Below are positions 35,136 to 43,839 of a stretch of 64,000 bases of DNA, piece by piece. A program made the translations under genes and the position numbers. Position 1 is the stretch's first letter, and every line of letters begins with the position of its first letter. Under the pieces are notes generated by a model. It was not told the DNA's origin and ran no database searches. It saw only the letters and a program-made list of their open reading frames with translations. Where the stretch lies: the NCBI RefSeq assembly GCF_015182285.1, contig NZ_PRDM01000004.1:663121-727120 (forward strand), given 5' to 3'. The stretch comes from Flavobacterium hungaricum. GTDB taxonomy: Bacteria > Bacteroidota > Bacteroidia > Flavobacteriales > Flavobacteriaceae.

Positions 35136-35945
35136 TCATTCAAGATACCATTCTATTTCTGATACTTTTTTTACAGCTTCTGTATTTTCAGCTTTTGAAG
35201 AAAGAAACAAGACTACTCTATTATCTTCATTATTTCTATCTGCTTTTAACAAAAAATCTAATTTTCCATCTCCATCAATATCTCCTACAAAAAGCAGTTC
35301 CAATACATTTTCCCAAAAAGATTCCTCTTCAAAAATCAACTGTTCAGCAATATTACCAGCAGTTAAATAGAGTTTGAAATCTGCAATTTCATTAAAGATT
35401 GCCTCTTTATCATCTTCCTCTGTAACTGTCTTTGCTTCGGATAAAACTTTCCCTTCAGCACGTAAAACATAATCTACATTATTAAAGCTAAAAGTTAATT
35501 TGTCATTAGGCCAAATTTTTCTTTTTGAAATGTTTAAGTGTTTAATTTTACCTGTTTTAAACTCTGGAAAATCCATAAAAATGAGCGTTTCATTTTCAGA
35601 CATAATCGACATTAAAGGAAAACCAGAACTATCAGATATTCCTTTTTCTATTTTAAATTTTGGAACACCTAAATAATACTCACCATCTTTCTGATACAGA
35701 TCAATCCATTTTTCATTTAAAGAAGCTGCTAGATTTACATTAGCATGCGTTTCATAGGTATCTGGCAATAAAATATCAAAATCATTTACAAAACCTTTTT
35801 CTTCGTTTATTGGAATCTCACTTTTTTGAATTTCTTTAAGTGTATCTTTAAAAACAACATCACTTTTTACCGTTTTTTCTTCTTTTACGTTTTTACAAGA
35901 GAAAAGAATTGCAATTAAAATAATCGTACAAATATTGCTTCTCAT
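35136..35945 (-). CDS. Lipoprotein with a calcium-loop-like GDIDGDGK motif
   Basis: The 269-residue protein starts with a lipoprotein signal (MRSNICTIILIAILFSC, Cys17 as lipid site). The middle is beta-rich. Near residues 228-238, FVGDIDGDGKLDFLLK resembles an FG-GAP/EF-hand-like Asp-rich calcium loop, often found in cell-surface proteins. No catalytic motif is visible. The stop of the GNAT gene is three bases upstream of its start codon, so they are cotranscribed. Confidence 0.78.
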   Translation of the reverse strand: MRSNICTIILIAILFSCKNVKEEKTVKSDVVFKDTLKEIQKSEIPINEEKGFVNDFDILLPDTYETHANVNLAASLNEKWIDLYQKDGEYYLGVPKFKIEKGISDSSGFPLMSIMSENETLIFMDFPEFKTGKIKHLNISKRKIWPNDKLTFSFNNVDYVLRAEGKVLSEAKTVTEEDDKEAIFNEIADFKLYLTAGNIAEQLIFEEESFWENVLELLFVGDIDGDGKLDFLLKADRNNEDNRVVLFLSSKAENTEAVKKVSEIEWYLE

Positions 35946-35948
35946 TGC

Positions 35949-36434
35949 CTATATTTTCTTCAACATCCAAACTGGGCAAGAATTATGCCCCGTGCATCCT
36001 AATGGCGCATCCAAATATTCAAAACCAGATCGTTGATACAACTTTTGAGCAGCATGCATAAACGGCATAGTTTCGATATAACATTTTTCAAAACCAAAAT
36101 CTCTCGCCTCATTCAAACATTTCTTCATCATTTGAGCACCAATTCCTAAGCCGCGAGTTTCTGGCAGAAAATACATTTTTTGCAATTCGCAAATCTTTGG
36201 ATCTCCATTTTCTAAAGGTGCAATTCCGGCACAACCGACAACTCTTCCGTCTTTTTCTACAACAAAATATCTCGATTTTGGCTTTTTGTATTCTTCATAC
36301 ATCAAATCTAAGTATGGATCTGCGTACGCAGTTCCCACTTTAGGAATTTCCATTTCATCAAAAACCGATCTTATCAAACTCGCAACTGCCTGATTATCTT
36401 CTTTTTTAATTGCTCTGATAAGCCAATTTACCAT
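35949..36434 (-). CDS. GNAT family N-acetyltransferase
   Basis: This 161-residue protein shows the acetyl-CoA motif in LPETRGLGIGAQMMKKC (Q/RxxGxG/A) and a typical C-terminus with HAAQKLYQRSGFEYLD. The acceptor is unknown. It leads a unit with the lipoprotein and probably prmC, from a promoter at 36462-36469, divergent from ribD. Confidence 0.88.
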   Translation of the reverse strand: MVNWLIRAIKKEDNQAVASLIRSVFDEMEIPKVGTAYADPYLDLMYEEYKKPKSRYFVVEKDGRVVGCAGIAPLENGDPKICELQKMYFLPETRGLGIGAQMMKKCLNEARDFGFEKCYIETMPFMHAAQKLYQRSGFEYLDAPLGCTGHNSCPVWMLKKI

Positions 36435-36461
36435 TTTTTTTGTTCTAAATCATTATCAATA

Positions 36462-36469
36462 CAAAAGTA
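36462..36469 (-). promoter_or_regulatory. -7 box for the GNAT-lipoprotein-prmC unit
   Basis: The minus strand reads TACTTTTG, a perfect box, 28 bases before ATG 36434. Confidence 0.6.
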
Positions 36470-36553
36470 AAAATAGTTTTTGATCCTAATTAAAACTATT
36501 TGGATTGTTTCACAACTTAACTGTCAACATTAGACAAAACCTTCAAAAATAAT

Positions 36554-36561
36554 TACTTTTG
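36554..36561 (+). promoter_or_regulatory. -7 box for ribD
   Basis: TACTTTTG is a perfect box ending only 4 bases before GTG 36566. Transcription would start close to the start codon, implying a leaderless or nearly leaderless message. Confidence 0.6.
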
Positions 36562-36565
36562 CATT

Positions 36566-37615
36566 GTGAATATACATGAGAAATACATAAAACGCTGTAT
36601 ACAGCTTGCTCAAAACGGACTTGGAACTACGTACCCAAACCCAATGGTTGGCAGCGTAATTGTACACGAAAATAAAATTATTGGAGAAGGCTGGCACAAA
36701 AAAGCCGGCGAACCACATGCTGAAGTCAATGCTGTTCATTCAGTAAAAGACAAATCGCTGCTGGCAAAATCTACCATATACGTAAGTCTGGAACCTTGCA
36801 GTCATTTTGGAAAAACCCCTCCGTGCTGCGATTTAATTATTGCCAATAAAATTCCGAATGTAGTTGTAGGAACTGTTGATCCTAATGAAAAAGTAGCCGG
36901 AAGAGGCATAAAAAAATTACTCGAAGCTGGTGTAAACGTTACGGTTGGAATTTTAGAAGACGAATGCAACGAATTAAACAAACGTTTTTTTACTTTCCAT
37001 CAAAAAAAGCGTCCTTATATTATTTTAAAATGGGCAGAAAGCCAAGACGGATTTCTGGCTCCAGAAAAAACAACCGATCAAGAACGCAGACCAATCTGGA
37101 TTACTAATGTATATTCTCGACAATTGGTTCATAAATGGAGAACCGAAGAACAGTCTATTTTGGCGGGAACCAATACGGTGATCGATGACAATCCAAAACT
37201 TAACGCGAGAGACTGGAGCGGCAACAACCCAGTTAGAATTGCTTTAGACCGAAACAATCGAATTAATAAAGACAGTTTCATTTTTGATGACTCACTAAAA
37301 ACCTTTATTTTCTCTGATAAAAAAACAAATTCCTCAACAGAAAATACGCAGTTTGAAGCAATTGATTTTAGTCAAAATATAATTCCGCAGATTTTAGAGA
37401 CTTTATATCAAAATCAAATTCAATCGATTATTGTTGAAGGTGGGAGACAAACTTTACAATCTTTTCTTGATGAAAATATTTGGGATGAAGCTCGAATTTT
37501 CGTCGGAAAAACCATTTTTAGAAACGGAACAAAAGCACCAATTCTAGCCAGAACAAACAGCATAAAAAGCAATATACTAACCGACGAATTAATACAAATT
37601 AGAAATTATGATTGA
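36566..37615 (+). CDS. ribD: Bifunctional riboflavin deaminase/reductase RibD
   Basis: RibD catalyses deamination and then side-chain reduction in riboflavin synthesis. The 349-residue protein has the cytidine-deaminase-like zinc motifs HAEVNAVH and PCSHFGKTPPC in the first half and an NADPH-dependent reductase domain (about 150-349, with SQDGFL and VEGGRQTLQSFL). GTG 36566 gives MNIHEKYIKRCIQLAQ, matching the family's N-terminus; an ATG at 36576 is out of frame. The stop overlaps the start of the HAD gene by 8 bases. Confidence 0.94.
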   Translation: MNIHEKYIKRCIQLAQNGLGTTYPNPMVGSVIVHENKIIGEGWHKKAGEPHAEVNAVHSVKDKSLLAKSTIYVSLEPCSHFGKTPPCCDLIIANKIPNVVVGTVDPNEKVAGRGIKKLLEAGVNVTVGILEDECNELNKRFFTFHQKKRPYIILKWAESQDGFLAPEKTTDQERRPIWITNVYSRQLVHKWRTEEQSILAGTNTVIDDNPKLNARDWSGNNPVRIALDRNNRINKDSFIFDDSLKTFIFSDKKTNSSTENTQFEAIDFSQNIIPQILETLYQNQIQSIIVEGGRQTLQSFLDENIWDEARIFVGKTIFRNGTKAPILARTNSIKSNILTDELIQIRNYD

Positions 37616-38210
37616 TACTATAATTTTTGACTTTGGAGATATTTTCATCAATCTTGACAAGCCTGGAACCATTTCTGGATTTCAAAATTTAGGCATGAAA
37701 GAATGGCATTCTGACTTTGACCAATTGAACCTTTCCTTTGAAGTTGGCGCAATTTCTCCCGAAGATTTTATTGGCGGTTTTCAAAAACATCTTCCAGATG
37801 CTTCTAAAGAAGAAATTCTAAAAGCTTGGAATGCAATTTTAGGAGATTTTCCTTTTTACCGATTGGAGTTTCTTCAAGAATTATCCAAAAAATATCGTTT
37901 GTTTTTATTGAGCAATACGGATTCTATTCATATCGAAACATTTGAAACCAAAAGCGGTGCTGAATTCTGCGAAGATTTTTATCAATGTTTTGAAAAAGTA
38001 TATTTTTCTTTTGATATGGGACTCAGAAAACCAGATCCTAAAATTTATCAGTTTCTAATAGACAAACATAATTTGGTTCCAGAAAATACTTTGTTTGTTG
38101 ATGATAAAAAAGAGAACACAGACAGCGCCGCCGCTTTAGGAATTAAAGTATGGAATCTTCAAGTCGGCAAAGAAGACGTTGTGGATCTTTATAAAAAAAA
38201 CATTTTATAG
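37608..38210 (+). CDS. HAD-IA family hydrolase (YihX-like)
   Basis: The 200-residue protein has HAD motif I FDFGDIFIN, motif II LLSNTDS, motif III Lys in RKPDPKIY and motif IV FVDDKKENTDSA, with a small helical cap between I and II. This suits YihX-type sugar-phosphate or FMN phosphatases. It overlaps ribD, and a riboflavin-precursor phosphatase role is possible, because that step in the pathway is done by HAD enzymes in other bacteria; this is inference from position only. Confidence 0.85.
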   Translation: MIDTIIFDFGDIFINLDKPGTISGFQNLGMKEWHSDFDQLNLSFEVGAISPEDFIGGFQKHLPDASKEEILKAWNAILGDFPFYRLEFLQELSKKYRLFLLSNTDSIHIETFETKSGAEFCEDFYQCFEKVYFSFDMGLRKPDPKIYQFLIDKHNLVPENTLFVDDKKENTDSAAALGIKVWNLQVGKEDVVDLYKKNIL

Positions 38211-38219
38211 AATACTGTT

Positions 38220-38852
38220 TTGGAAATTAATGACACTTATCAAACTATTGCTTTTGCATCTGAAGAAATCTTGTTTAAAGAAAAAGGCAGCAAATTCTTC
38301 GGACTTGCTTTTCCGATAACTTCTGAAGATGAAGTAAAGCCAATTATAGAAGACCTTAAAAAAAGACATCCGCATGCAGTACATTATTGTTATGCTTATC
38401 AAATAGGCGTTGGCAATACCATTTCGTACCGTGCAAATGACGACGGTGAACCCAGCAATACGGCAGGCGCACCTATTTACGGACAAATACAATCTTTTGG
38501 ACTGACAAACGTTCTTATTGTGGTTGTCCGCATTTTTGGAGGAGTTAAATTAGGTGTAGGCGGTTTAATAAGTGCTTATAGAACAACGGCTCAAATGACT
38601 TTGGAAGTCTGTACCATTGTTGAAAAAACAATTGATGTCGAGTTTTTAATTTCTTTTGATTACAAAAACATGAATAAAGTAATGCGGGTAATTAAAGAAA
38701 AGAAACTCGAAATTGTTTCTCAGGAAATGGAAATGGATGAAGTTTCAGGGCTGCCAATTGGAAAAATTATCACAAAAACACGAAAAAAAAATGCCGAAAC
38801 AGTGTTCAGTATTTTTGATTTAATGTTCGAAATCGATATTAAAATTATCTAA
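38220..38852 (+). CDS. YigZ/IMPACT family protein
   Basis: The 210-residue protein has the IMPACT N-terminal domain with HAVHYCYAYQIG, the DDGEPSNTAGAPIYGQI signature and GGVKLGVGGLISAYR, followed by a C-terminal ferredoxin-like half. The start is TTG 38220 (MEINDTYQTIAF); no in-frame ATG precedes the conserved region. YigZ proteins are linked to translation control, but their biochemical role is unclear. Only 9 bases separate it from the HAD gene, so it belongs to the ribD unit. Confidence 0.88.
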   Translation: MEINDTYQTIAFASEEILFKEKGSKFFGLAFPITSEDEVKPIIEDLKKRHPHAVHYCYAYQIGVGNTISYRANDDGEPSNTAGAPIYGQIQSFGLTNVLIVVVRIFGGVKLGVGGLISAYRTTAQMTLEVCTIVEKTIDVEFLISFDYKNMNKVMRVIKEKKLEIVSQEMEMDEVSGLPIGKIITKTRKKNAETVFSIFDLMFEIDIKII

Positions 38853-38883
38853 ATTAACGAAAAAAGAGCAACTATTTTAACAA

Positions 38884-39288
38884 TTATTCCATTGATTTAA
38901 ATATATCCAAAATGTATTCTGGCGGAGCTGTCGGACGGCCTGTTTTTAACGCTACAAATACTAAAATAAACGACGCCGTTGTTAATAACTCATTTGCTTC
39001 ATTATAAATTGCGCAGTCAAATTCGATCTTGACAGAAGAGTGGCTTTTGAAAGTCGTATGAATTGTTAACAGTTCATCGTATCTAGCCGATTTTTTATAA
39101 TTAATATTCATATTTACAATCGGGAGCCCGATACCGCTTTCTTCCATGCTTTTATACGAAACCCCTTTATTTCTAAGCCATTCCACGCGTCCGATTTCAA
39201 AATAAGGAACGTAATTTCCGTGATAAACGACTCCCATTTGGTCGGTTTCTGAGTAACGAACTCTTACTTGAGTCTGGTGATTTTTCAT
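38884..39288 (-). CDS. Hotdog-fold acyl-CoA thioesterase (4HBT/YbgC-like)
   Basis: From ATG 39288 (MKNHQTQVRVRYSETDQMG) the protein has 134 residues, normal for the YbgC/4HBT family. The catalytic Asp lies in ETDQMGVVYHGNYVPYFEIGR. A TTG at 39312 is in frame but gives a less typical start. Substrates are probably short- or medium-chain acyl-CoA. It is convergent with the YigZ gene and divergent from dnaA. Confidence 0.88.
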   Translation of the reverse strand: MKNHQTQVRVRYSETDQMGVVYHGNYVPYFEIGRVEWLRNKGVSYKSMEESGIGLPIVNMNINYKKSARYDELLTIHTTFKSHSSVKIEFDCAIYNEANELLTTASFILVFVALKTGRPTAPPEYILDIFKSME

Positions 39289-39475
39289 TGATAAAATATT
39301 AAAAAAATTCAAATTTAAAAAGCCCCTTTACAACTTTTTTTTATAAAATTAGATGACAAAATATTTTTTTTTACAGAAATTTGTTCACATATTTGTTATC
39401 CCGAAATAAGGAATAAAATCGCTCCTTTTTTATTAGGAGAATCTTTATCAATAATATAAAAATTTAACTGAATCT

Positions 39476-40903
39476 ATGACTAAAACTGCTCAATCGGTAT
39501 GGGAAAACTGTTTGTCCTTTATAAAGGATAATATTCAAGATCAAGCATACAAAACTTGGTTTGAACCAATCAAATCAGTTGAGCTAACCGATAACGCATT
39601 ATACATTCAAGTTCCAAGTAAATTTTTCTACGAATGGCTCGAAGAGCATTACGTAAAATTACTGAAAGTTGCGCTTACCAAAGAACTGGGAAAAAACGCA
39701 AAGTTACTCTATAAAATTAAAATGGAAAACACTTATGGTAATAAACAGCCGTTTACCGAACAGCTGCCAAGTGCCAATAGAGTGCCAATGAAACCGCAAG
39801 AGGTTGACGCTCCGTTTAAAAACTTAAATCCAGAGCTGAAAAATCCGTTTGTAATTCCTGGAATCCGAAATTTAAAAATTGAATCTCAATTAAATCCGAA
39901 CTATAGTTTTGACAATTTCCTTGAAGGAGATTCTAACCGTCTGGCTCGTTCTGCGGGTATGGCCGTTGCCAATAAACCTGGAGGAACTTCATTTAATCCG
40001 TTATTGATTTTTGGAGGAGTTGGTTTAGGAAAAACACACTTAGCACACGCAATAGGTGTAGAAGTAAAAGATAAGTACCCGGAAAAGACCGTTTTATATA
40101 TTTCTGCAGAGATTTTTACACAACAATATATTGATTCTGTCAAAAAGAACAATCGTAATGATTTCATTCACTTTTACCAATTAATAGATGTTTTAATTAT
40201 TGACGACGTTCAGTTTTTATCAGGAAAATCGGGAACTCAGGATGTATTCTTTCATATTTTCAATTACTTACACCAAAACGGAAAACAAGTAATTTTAACT
40301 TCTGACAAAGCTCCTGTTGACATGCAGGATATCGAACAAAGATTGTTATCTCGTTTCAAATGGGGATTGTCTGCAGAATTACATCAGCCTGATTACGAAA
40401 CACGTATTTCCATCTTAAAAAATATTTTATACCGTGATGGTGTAGAAATGCCAGAAGATATTTTAGAATATGTTGCCCGAAACATCAAATCTAATGTAAG
40501 AGAATTAGAAGGCGCTATCATTTCGTTGATTGCTCAATCTTCTTTCAATAAGAAAGAAGTTACAATCGAATTAGCCAAAAGTGTTGTAGAGAAATTTGTT
40601 AAAAACGTAAAGAGAGAAATCTCTATCGATTATATACAGAAAATTGTTTCTGATTATTTCCAATTAGACATTGAAACCCTGCAGTCTAAAACTCGAAAGA
40701 GGCATGTTGTGCAGGCAAGACAATTAGCCATGTTTTTTGCTAAGAAATTTACAAAAGCATCTTTAGCAAATATTGGTTCACAAATTGGAGACCGTGATCA
40801 CGCAACTGTTCTTCACGCTTGTAAAACAGTTGATAATTTAGTTTCTACTGACAAACAATTCAAAAAATTTGTCGAAGACATCAACAAAAAACTAACGCTG
40901 TAA
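39476..40903 (+). CDS. dnaA: Chromosomal replication initiator DnaA
   Basis: DnaA melts the origin and recruits the helicase. The 475-residue protein has domain I (1-85), a linker, AAA+ domain III with Walker A GGVGLGKTH and Walker B LIIDDVQFL, and DNA-binding domain IV with the signature GDRDHATVLHACK. No dnaN or recF follows, as is common in this phylum. Only one weak DnaA-box-like word (TTGTTCACA, 39379-39387) is seen upstream, so the origin is probably not here. Confidence 0.97.
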   Translation: MTKTAQSVWENCLSFIKDNIQDQAYKTWFEPIKSVELTDNALYIQVPSKFFYEWLEEHYVKLLKVALTKELGKNAKLLYKIKMENTYGNKQPFTEQLPSANRVPMKPQEVDAPFKNLNPELKNPFVIPGIRNLKIESQLNPNYSFDNFLEGDSNRLARSAGMAVANKPGGTSFNPLLIFGGVGLGKTHLAHAIGVEVKDKYPEKTVLYISAEIFTQQYIDSVKKNNRNDFIHFYQLIDVLIIDDVQFLSGKSGTQDVFFHIFNYLHQNGKQVILTSDKAPVDMQDIEQRLLSRFKWGLSAELHQPDYETRISILKNILYRDGVEMPEDILEYVARNIKSNVRELEGAIISLIAQSSFNKKEVTIELAKSVVEKFVKNVKREISIDYIQKIVSDYFQLDIETLQSKTRKRHVVQARQLAMFFAKKFTKASLANIGSQIGDRDHATVLHACKTVDNLVSTDKQFKKFVEDINKKLTL

Positions 40904-40912
40904 ACGCGAATC

Positions 40913-41380
40913 ATGCCAATAAAAATTTTAATGGTTTGTTTAGGGAATATCTGCCGATCTCCCCTAGCCGAAGGAATTTTAGCTTCAAAATTACCTCAAG
41001 ATAAATTCTTTGTAGATTCTGCCGGTACAGGTTCCTGGCATGTTGGTCATTGTCCCGACAAACGATCGATTGAAGTTGCCCGAAAAAACGGAATCAACAT
41101 CAGCGCACAAAAAGGCAGACAAATAAAAGCCGCAGATTTTGATGAATTTGATTATATCTATGTAATGGATAGTTCGAATTTTAGAGACGTTGCCCAATTA
41201 GCCAAAACTCCAGAACACAAAAACAAAGTCCGAATGATTCTGAACGAATTATTTCCAGATGAAAATGTAGATGTTCCAGATCCTTACTATGGCGCCGTAA
41301 ATGGTTTTGACAACGTGTATCAAATGCTGGACGAAGTAACCGATCTAATTGCAGATCAACTTATTAAAAAACATTCCTAA
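40913..41380 (+). CDS. Low molecular weight protein-tyrosine phosphatase
   Basis: The 155-residue enzyme has the P-loop VCLGNICRSP, giving Cys9 and Arg15, near the N-terminus and the catalytic Asp in VPDPYYG. It dephosphorylates phosphotyrosine or related small substrates. It starts 9 bases after the dnaA stop, so the two are very likely cotranscribed. Confidence 0.93.
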   Translation: MPIKILMVCLGNICRSPLAEGILASKLPQDKFFVDSAGTGSWHVGHCPDKRSIEVARKNGINISAQKGRQIKAADFDEFDYIYVMDSSNFRDVAQLAKTPEHKNKVRMILNELFPDENVDVPDPYYGAVNGFDNVYQMLDEVTDLIADQLIKKHS

Positions 41381-41439
41381 TACAATTCAATTGTTTCTAA
41401 AAAAGAGATAATTGAATTTTTTAATTTAAACACATACAC

Positions 41440-42153
41440 ATGAAAGTTTTCGGAAAACTATATCTTATTCCAACTACAATGGGCGAAAGCGATCCGATGG
41501 ATGTTTTACCGCAGACTGTAAGAAGAACCATAGAGGTTATTGACCATTATATTGTAGAAAACGACAAAACGGCAAGAAAATCTATAAAAGCGGTTTATCC
41601 AGAAAAAAAACAATCTGAATTAGTTTTATTCACTTTAAACAAGCGTACCGAACCGAGCGAACATTTAGACTTTATCAAGCCTTTATTAGAAGGGAAAAAC
41701 ATGGGTTTAATGAGTGAAGCCGGCTGTCCAGGCGTTGCAGATCCTGGTGCAGTTATTGTAAAATTAGCACACGAAAAAGGAATTCAGGTTGTACCATTGG
41801 TTGGTCCTTCTTCTATCCTATTGGCAATGATGGCTTCTGGAATGAACGGCCAGAGTTTTACTTTTAACGGCTATTTACCAATTGATAAAGACGAGAAAAA
41901 ATCGGCAATTCGTCATTTTGAAAAATTATCTCAAGATAAAAACCAGTCACAGCTTTTTATTGAAACACCGTACAGAAACAATAAATTGATTGAAGATCTT
42001 TTGCAGATTTTAAATCCATCGACACATCTTTGTATTGCTACAGATATTACTTTACCAACAGAATTTATTAAAACTTTGAAAGTTTCAGATTGGAAGAAGT
42101 TGAAAATTGATATTGATAAACGTCCTACTATTTTTATTATTCATAAAATGTAA
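41440..42153 (+). CDS. Tetrapyrrole-methylase-family SAM methyltransferase (RsmI-like)
   Basis: The 237-residue protein has the family's N-terminus (KLYLIPTTMGESDP), the GLMSEAGCPGVADPGAVIV motif and PLVGPSSILLAMMASG. RsmI methylates C1402 of 16S rRNA; this protein is shorter than RsmI (about 280) and its loops differ, so the exact target is open. It follows the phosphatase gene by 59 bases. Confidence 0.85.
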   Translation: MKVFGKLYLIPTTMGESDPMDVLPQTVRRTIEVIDHYIVENDKTARKSIKAVYPEKKQSELVLFTLNKRTEPSEHLDFIKPLLEGKNMGLMSEAGCPGVADPGAVIVKLAHEKGIQVVPLVGPSSILLAMMASGMNGQSFTFNGYLPIDKDEKKSAIRHFEKLSQDKNQSQLFIETPYRNNKLIEDLLQILNPSTHLCIATDITLPTEFIKTLKVSDWKKLKIDIDKRPTIFIIHKM

Positions 42154-42171
42154 ATATGTAAATCTTCTCAA

Positions 42172-42588
42172 ATGAAAAAGTTTTTGATTGTAATTTTAAT
42201 TTGTTTTGTCCAAAATGGATTTTCACAAACTGAAGAACCTAAACGATATATTAGCGATGCTGAAAGAGCTGCTATTGAAGAAAATCAAATTTACAATACA
42301 GCAGGAATCGAAGTTAAACCTGAATTTCCAGGTGGTCAAGAAGCATTAGAACAATTTTTAAAAGACAATTTTAAAAATCCACAAAAAGACTTGAAAGGGA
42401 AAGTATATATTCAATTTATTATCGAGAGAGATGGAACTTTAAGTGATCTAAAAATCTTGAGAGATCTTGGATACGGAACAGGTGCTGAAGCAATTAGGGT
42501 TCTGAAAAAATCCCCTAAATGGATTCCTGGAAAACTAAAAAACAAAACAGTTAGAGTTTTATATGCTCTTCCTATAGTTGTAAATTAA
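42172..42588 (+). CDS. Exported TonB C-terminal-domain protein
   Basis: The 138-residue protein has a signal peptide (MKKFLIVILICFVQNGFSQ) and then a TonB C-terminal domain: KPEFPGGQEALEQFLKDNF, KGKVYIQFIIERDG, LGYGTGAEAIRVLKKSPKW and PGKLKNKTVRV. It lacks the long membrane anchor and Pro-rich linker of true TonB. It may be a soluble energy-transducer-like protein; whether it works with ExbB/ExbD is unknown. Confidence 0.82.
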   Translation: MKKFLIVILICFVQNGFSQTEEPKRYISDAERAAIEENQIYNTAGIEVKPEFPGGQEALEQFLKDNFKNPQKDLKGKVYIQFIIERDGTLSDLKILRDLGYGTGAEAIRVLKKSPKWIPGKLKNKTVRVLYALPIVVN

Positions 42589-42637
42589 CATCTTCAACTT
42601 TTTGCAAAAACTACTCCTCTATGACCAGACTTTAATT

Positions 42638-43765
42638 ATGAGTAAACTCCCAAACGTAACCACGAGCATTTTTACGGTAATGTCTAAAATGGCAGCCGAA
42701 CACAATGCGATAAACCTTTCGCAGGGATTTCCTAATTTTCCTGTTGATGAAAGACTAACGGATATTTTAGCACGATTATCTAAAGAAAACGTACATCAAT
42801 ATACGCCAATGGCCGGTTATCCGCCATTAATGAATAAAATTGCAAAACTGACTTTAGATTCTTATAAAAGAACTATAAATCCAGAATTAGAACTTTTGGT
42901 TACAGCCGGCGCGACGCAGGGAATCTTTACTTCAATTTTAGCTTTAGTTAAAGAAAATGACGAAGTAATTATTTTAGATCCGAGTTACGATTCTTATGAA
43001 TCTCCCGTTTTACTTTGTAAAGCAAAACCAATCCGTGTGGCACTAAACGATGATTACACACCCAATTGGGAAAGAATTGAAAAAGCTTGTTCTGCTAAAA
43101 CCAGAATGATGATTATCAACAATCCCCATAACCCGACAGGCAAAATTTTGACCGAAAATGATTTTATTCAATTAAAAAATCTGCTTGAAAAATATCCAGA
43201 TATCATCATTTTATCTGACGAAGTTTACGAATACATTACTTTTGAAGAAAAACATATTTCGGCCCATACCAAAGACTTTCTCTTAGATCGCTGTGTAATG
43301 GTTTCTTCTTTCGGAAAATCTTTTCATATTACAGGCTGGAAAATCGGCTATACAATTGCTCCAGAACATTTGATGAAAGAAATCAAAAAAGTGCATCAGT
43401 TTTTGGTTTTCAGCGTAAACAGCATTTCGCAATTTGCAATAAGCGAATATCTGGATGCTGTTGATGTAAATTTGCTTGGAAAATTCTATCAGGAAAAAAG
43501 AGATTATTTTCAGAAACTGCTTCAAAACAGCCGATTTGAATTGAAACCCTGCGAAGGAACTTATTTTCAAGTTGCTTCTTACTCCAATATTTCAGACGAA
43601 GATGATGTGAGTTTCTGCAAAAATTTAATCCTCAATCATGGCGTTGCAGCAATTCCAATTTCAACTTTTTACTCCGATCATAAAGACCAGCATTTAATAC
43701 GATTTTGCTTTGCCAAAGATAATTTTACGCTGGAATCTGCCGCAAAAAAATTAAGCGAAATTTAA
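42638..43765 (+). CDS. Pyridoxal-phosphate aminotransferase (methionine/kynurenine type)
   Basis: From ATG 42638 (MSKLPNVTTSIFTVMSKMAAEH) the protein has 375 residues. It shows the fold-type I features: NLSQGFPNFP, INNPHNPTGKI, ILSDEVYEYI and the PLP lysine in SFGKSFHITGWKIGY. The closest type by sequence is the class that includes methionine and kynurenine aminotransferases. The frame extends to TTG 42602, but the extension lacks the family's N-terminus. Confidence 0.88.
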   Translation: MSKLPNVTTSIFTVMSKMAAEHNAINLSQGFPNFPVDERLTDILARLSKENVHQYTPMAGYPPLMNKIAKLTLDSYKRTINPELELLVTAGATQGIFTSILALVKENDEVIILDPSYDSYESPVLLCKAKPIRVALNDDYTPNWERIEKACSAKTRMMIINNPHNPTGKILTENDFIQLKNLLEKYPDIIILSDEVYEYITFEEKHISAHTKDFLLDRCVMVSSFGKSFHITGWKIGYTIAPEHLMKEIKKVHQFLVFSVNSISQFAISEYLDAVDVNLLGKFYQEKRDYFQKLLQNSRFELKPCEGTYFQVASYSNISDEDDVSFCKNLILNHGVAAIPISTFYSDHKDQHLIRFCFAKDNFTLESAAKKLSEI

Positions 43766-43839
43766 TTTTTTTGAAATTTTATAACATTATTATGCATGCA
43801 TCCTATTTTATTTAACTAATATTGTAAAAAAAGAAAAGT

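Noticed and set aside
39289..39475. Replication origin upstream of dnaA
   Set aside because: Only one weak DnaA-box-like word is visible and there is no AT-rich unwinding repeat set; a skew plot would be needed.
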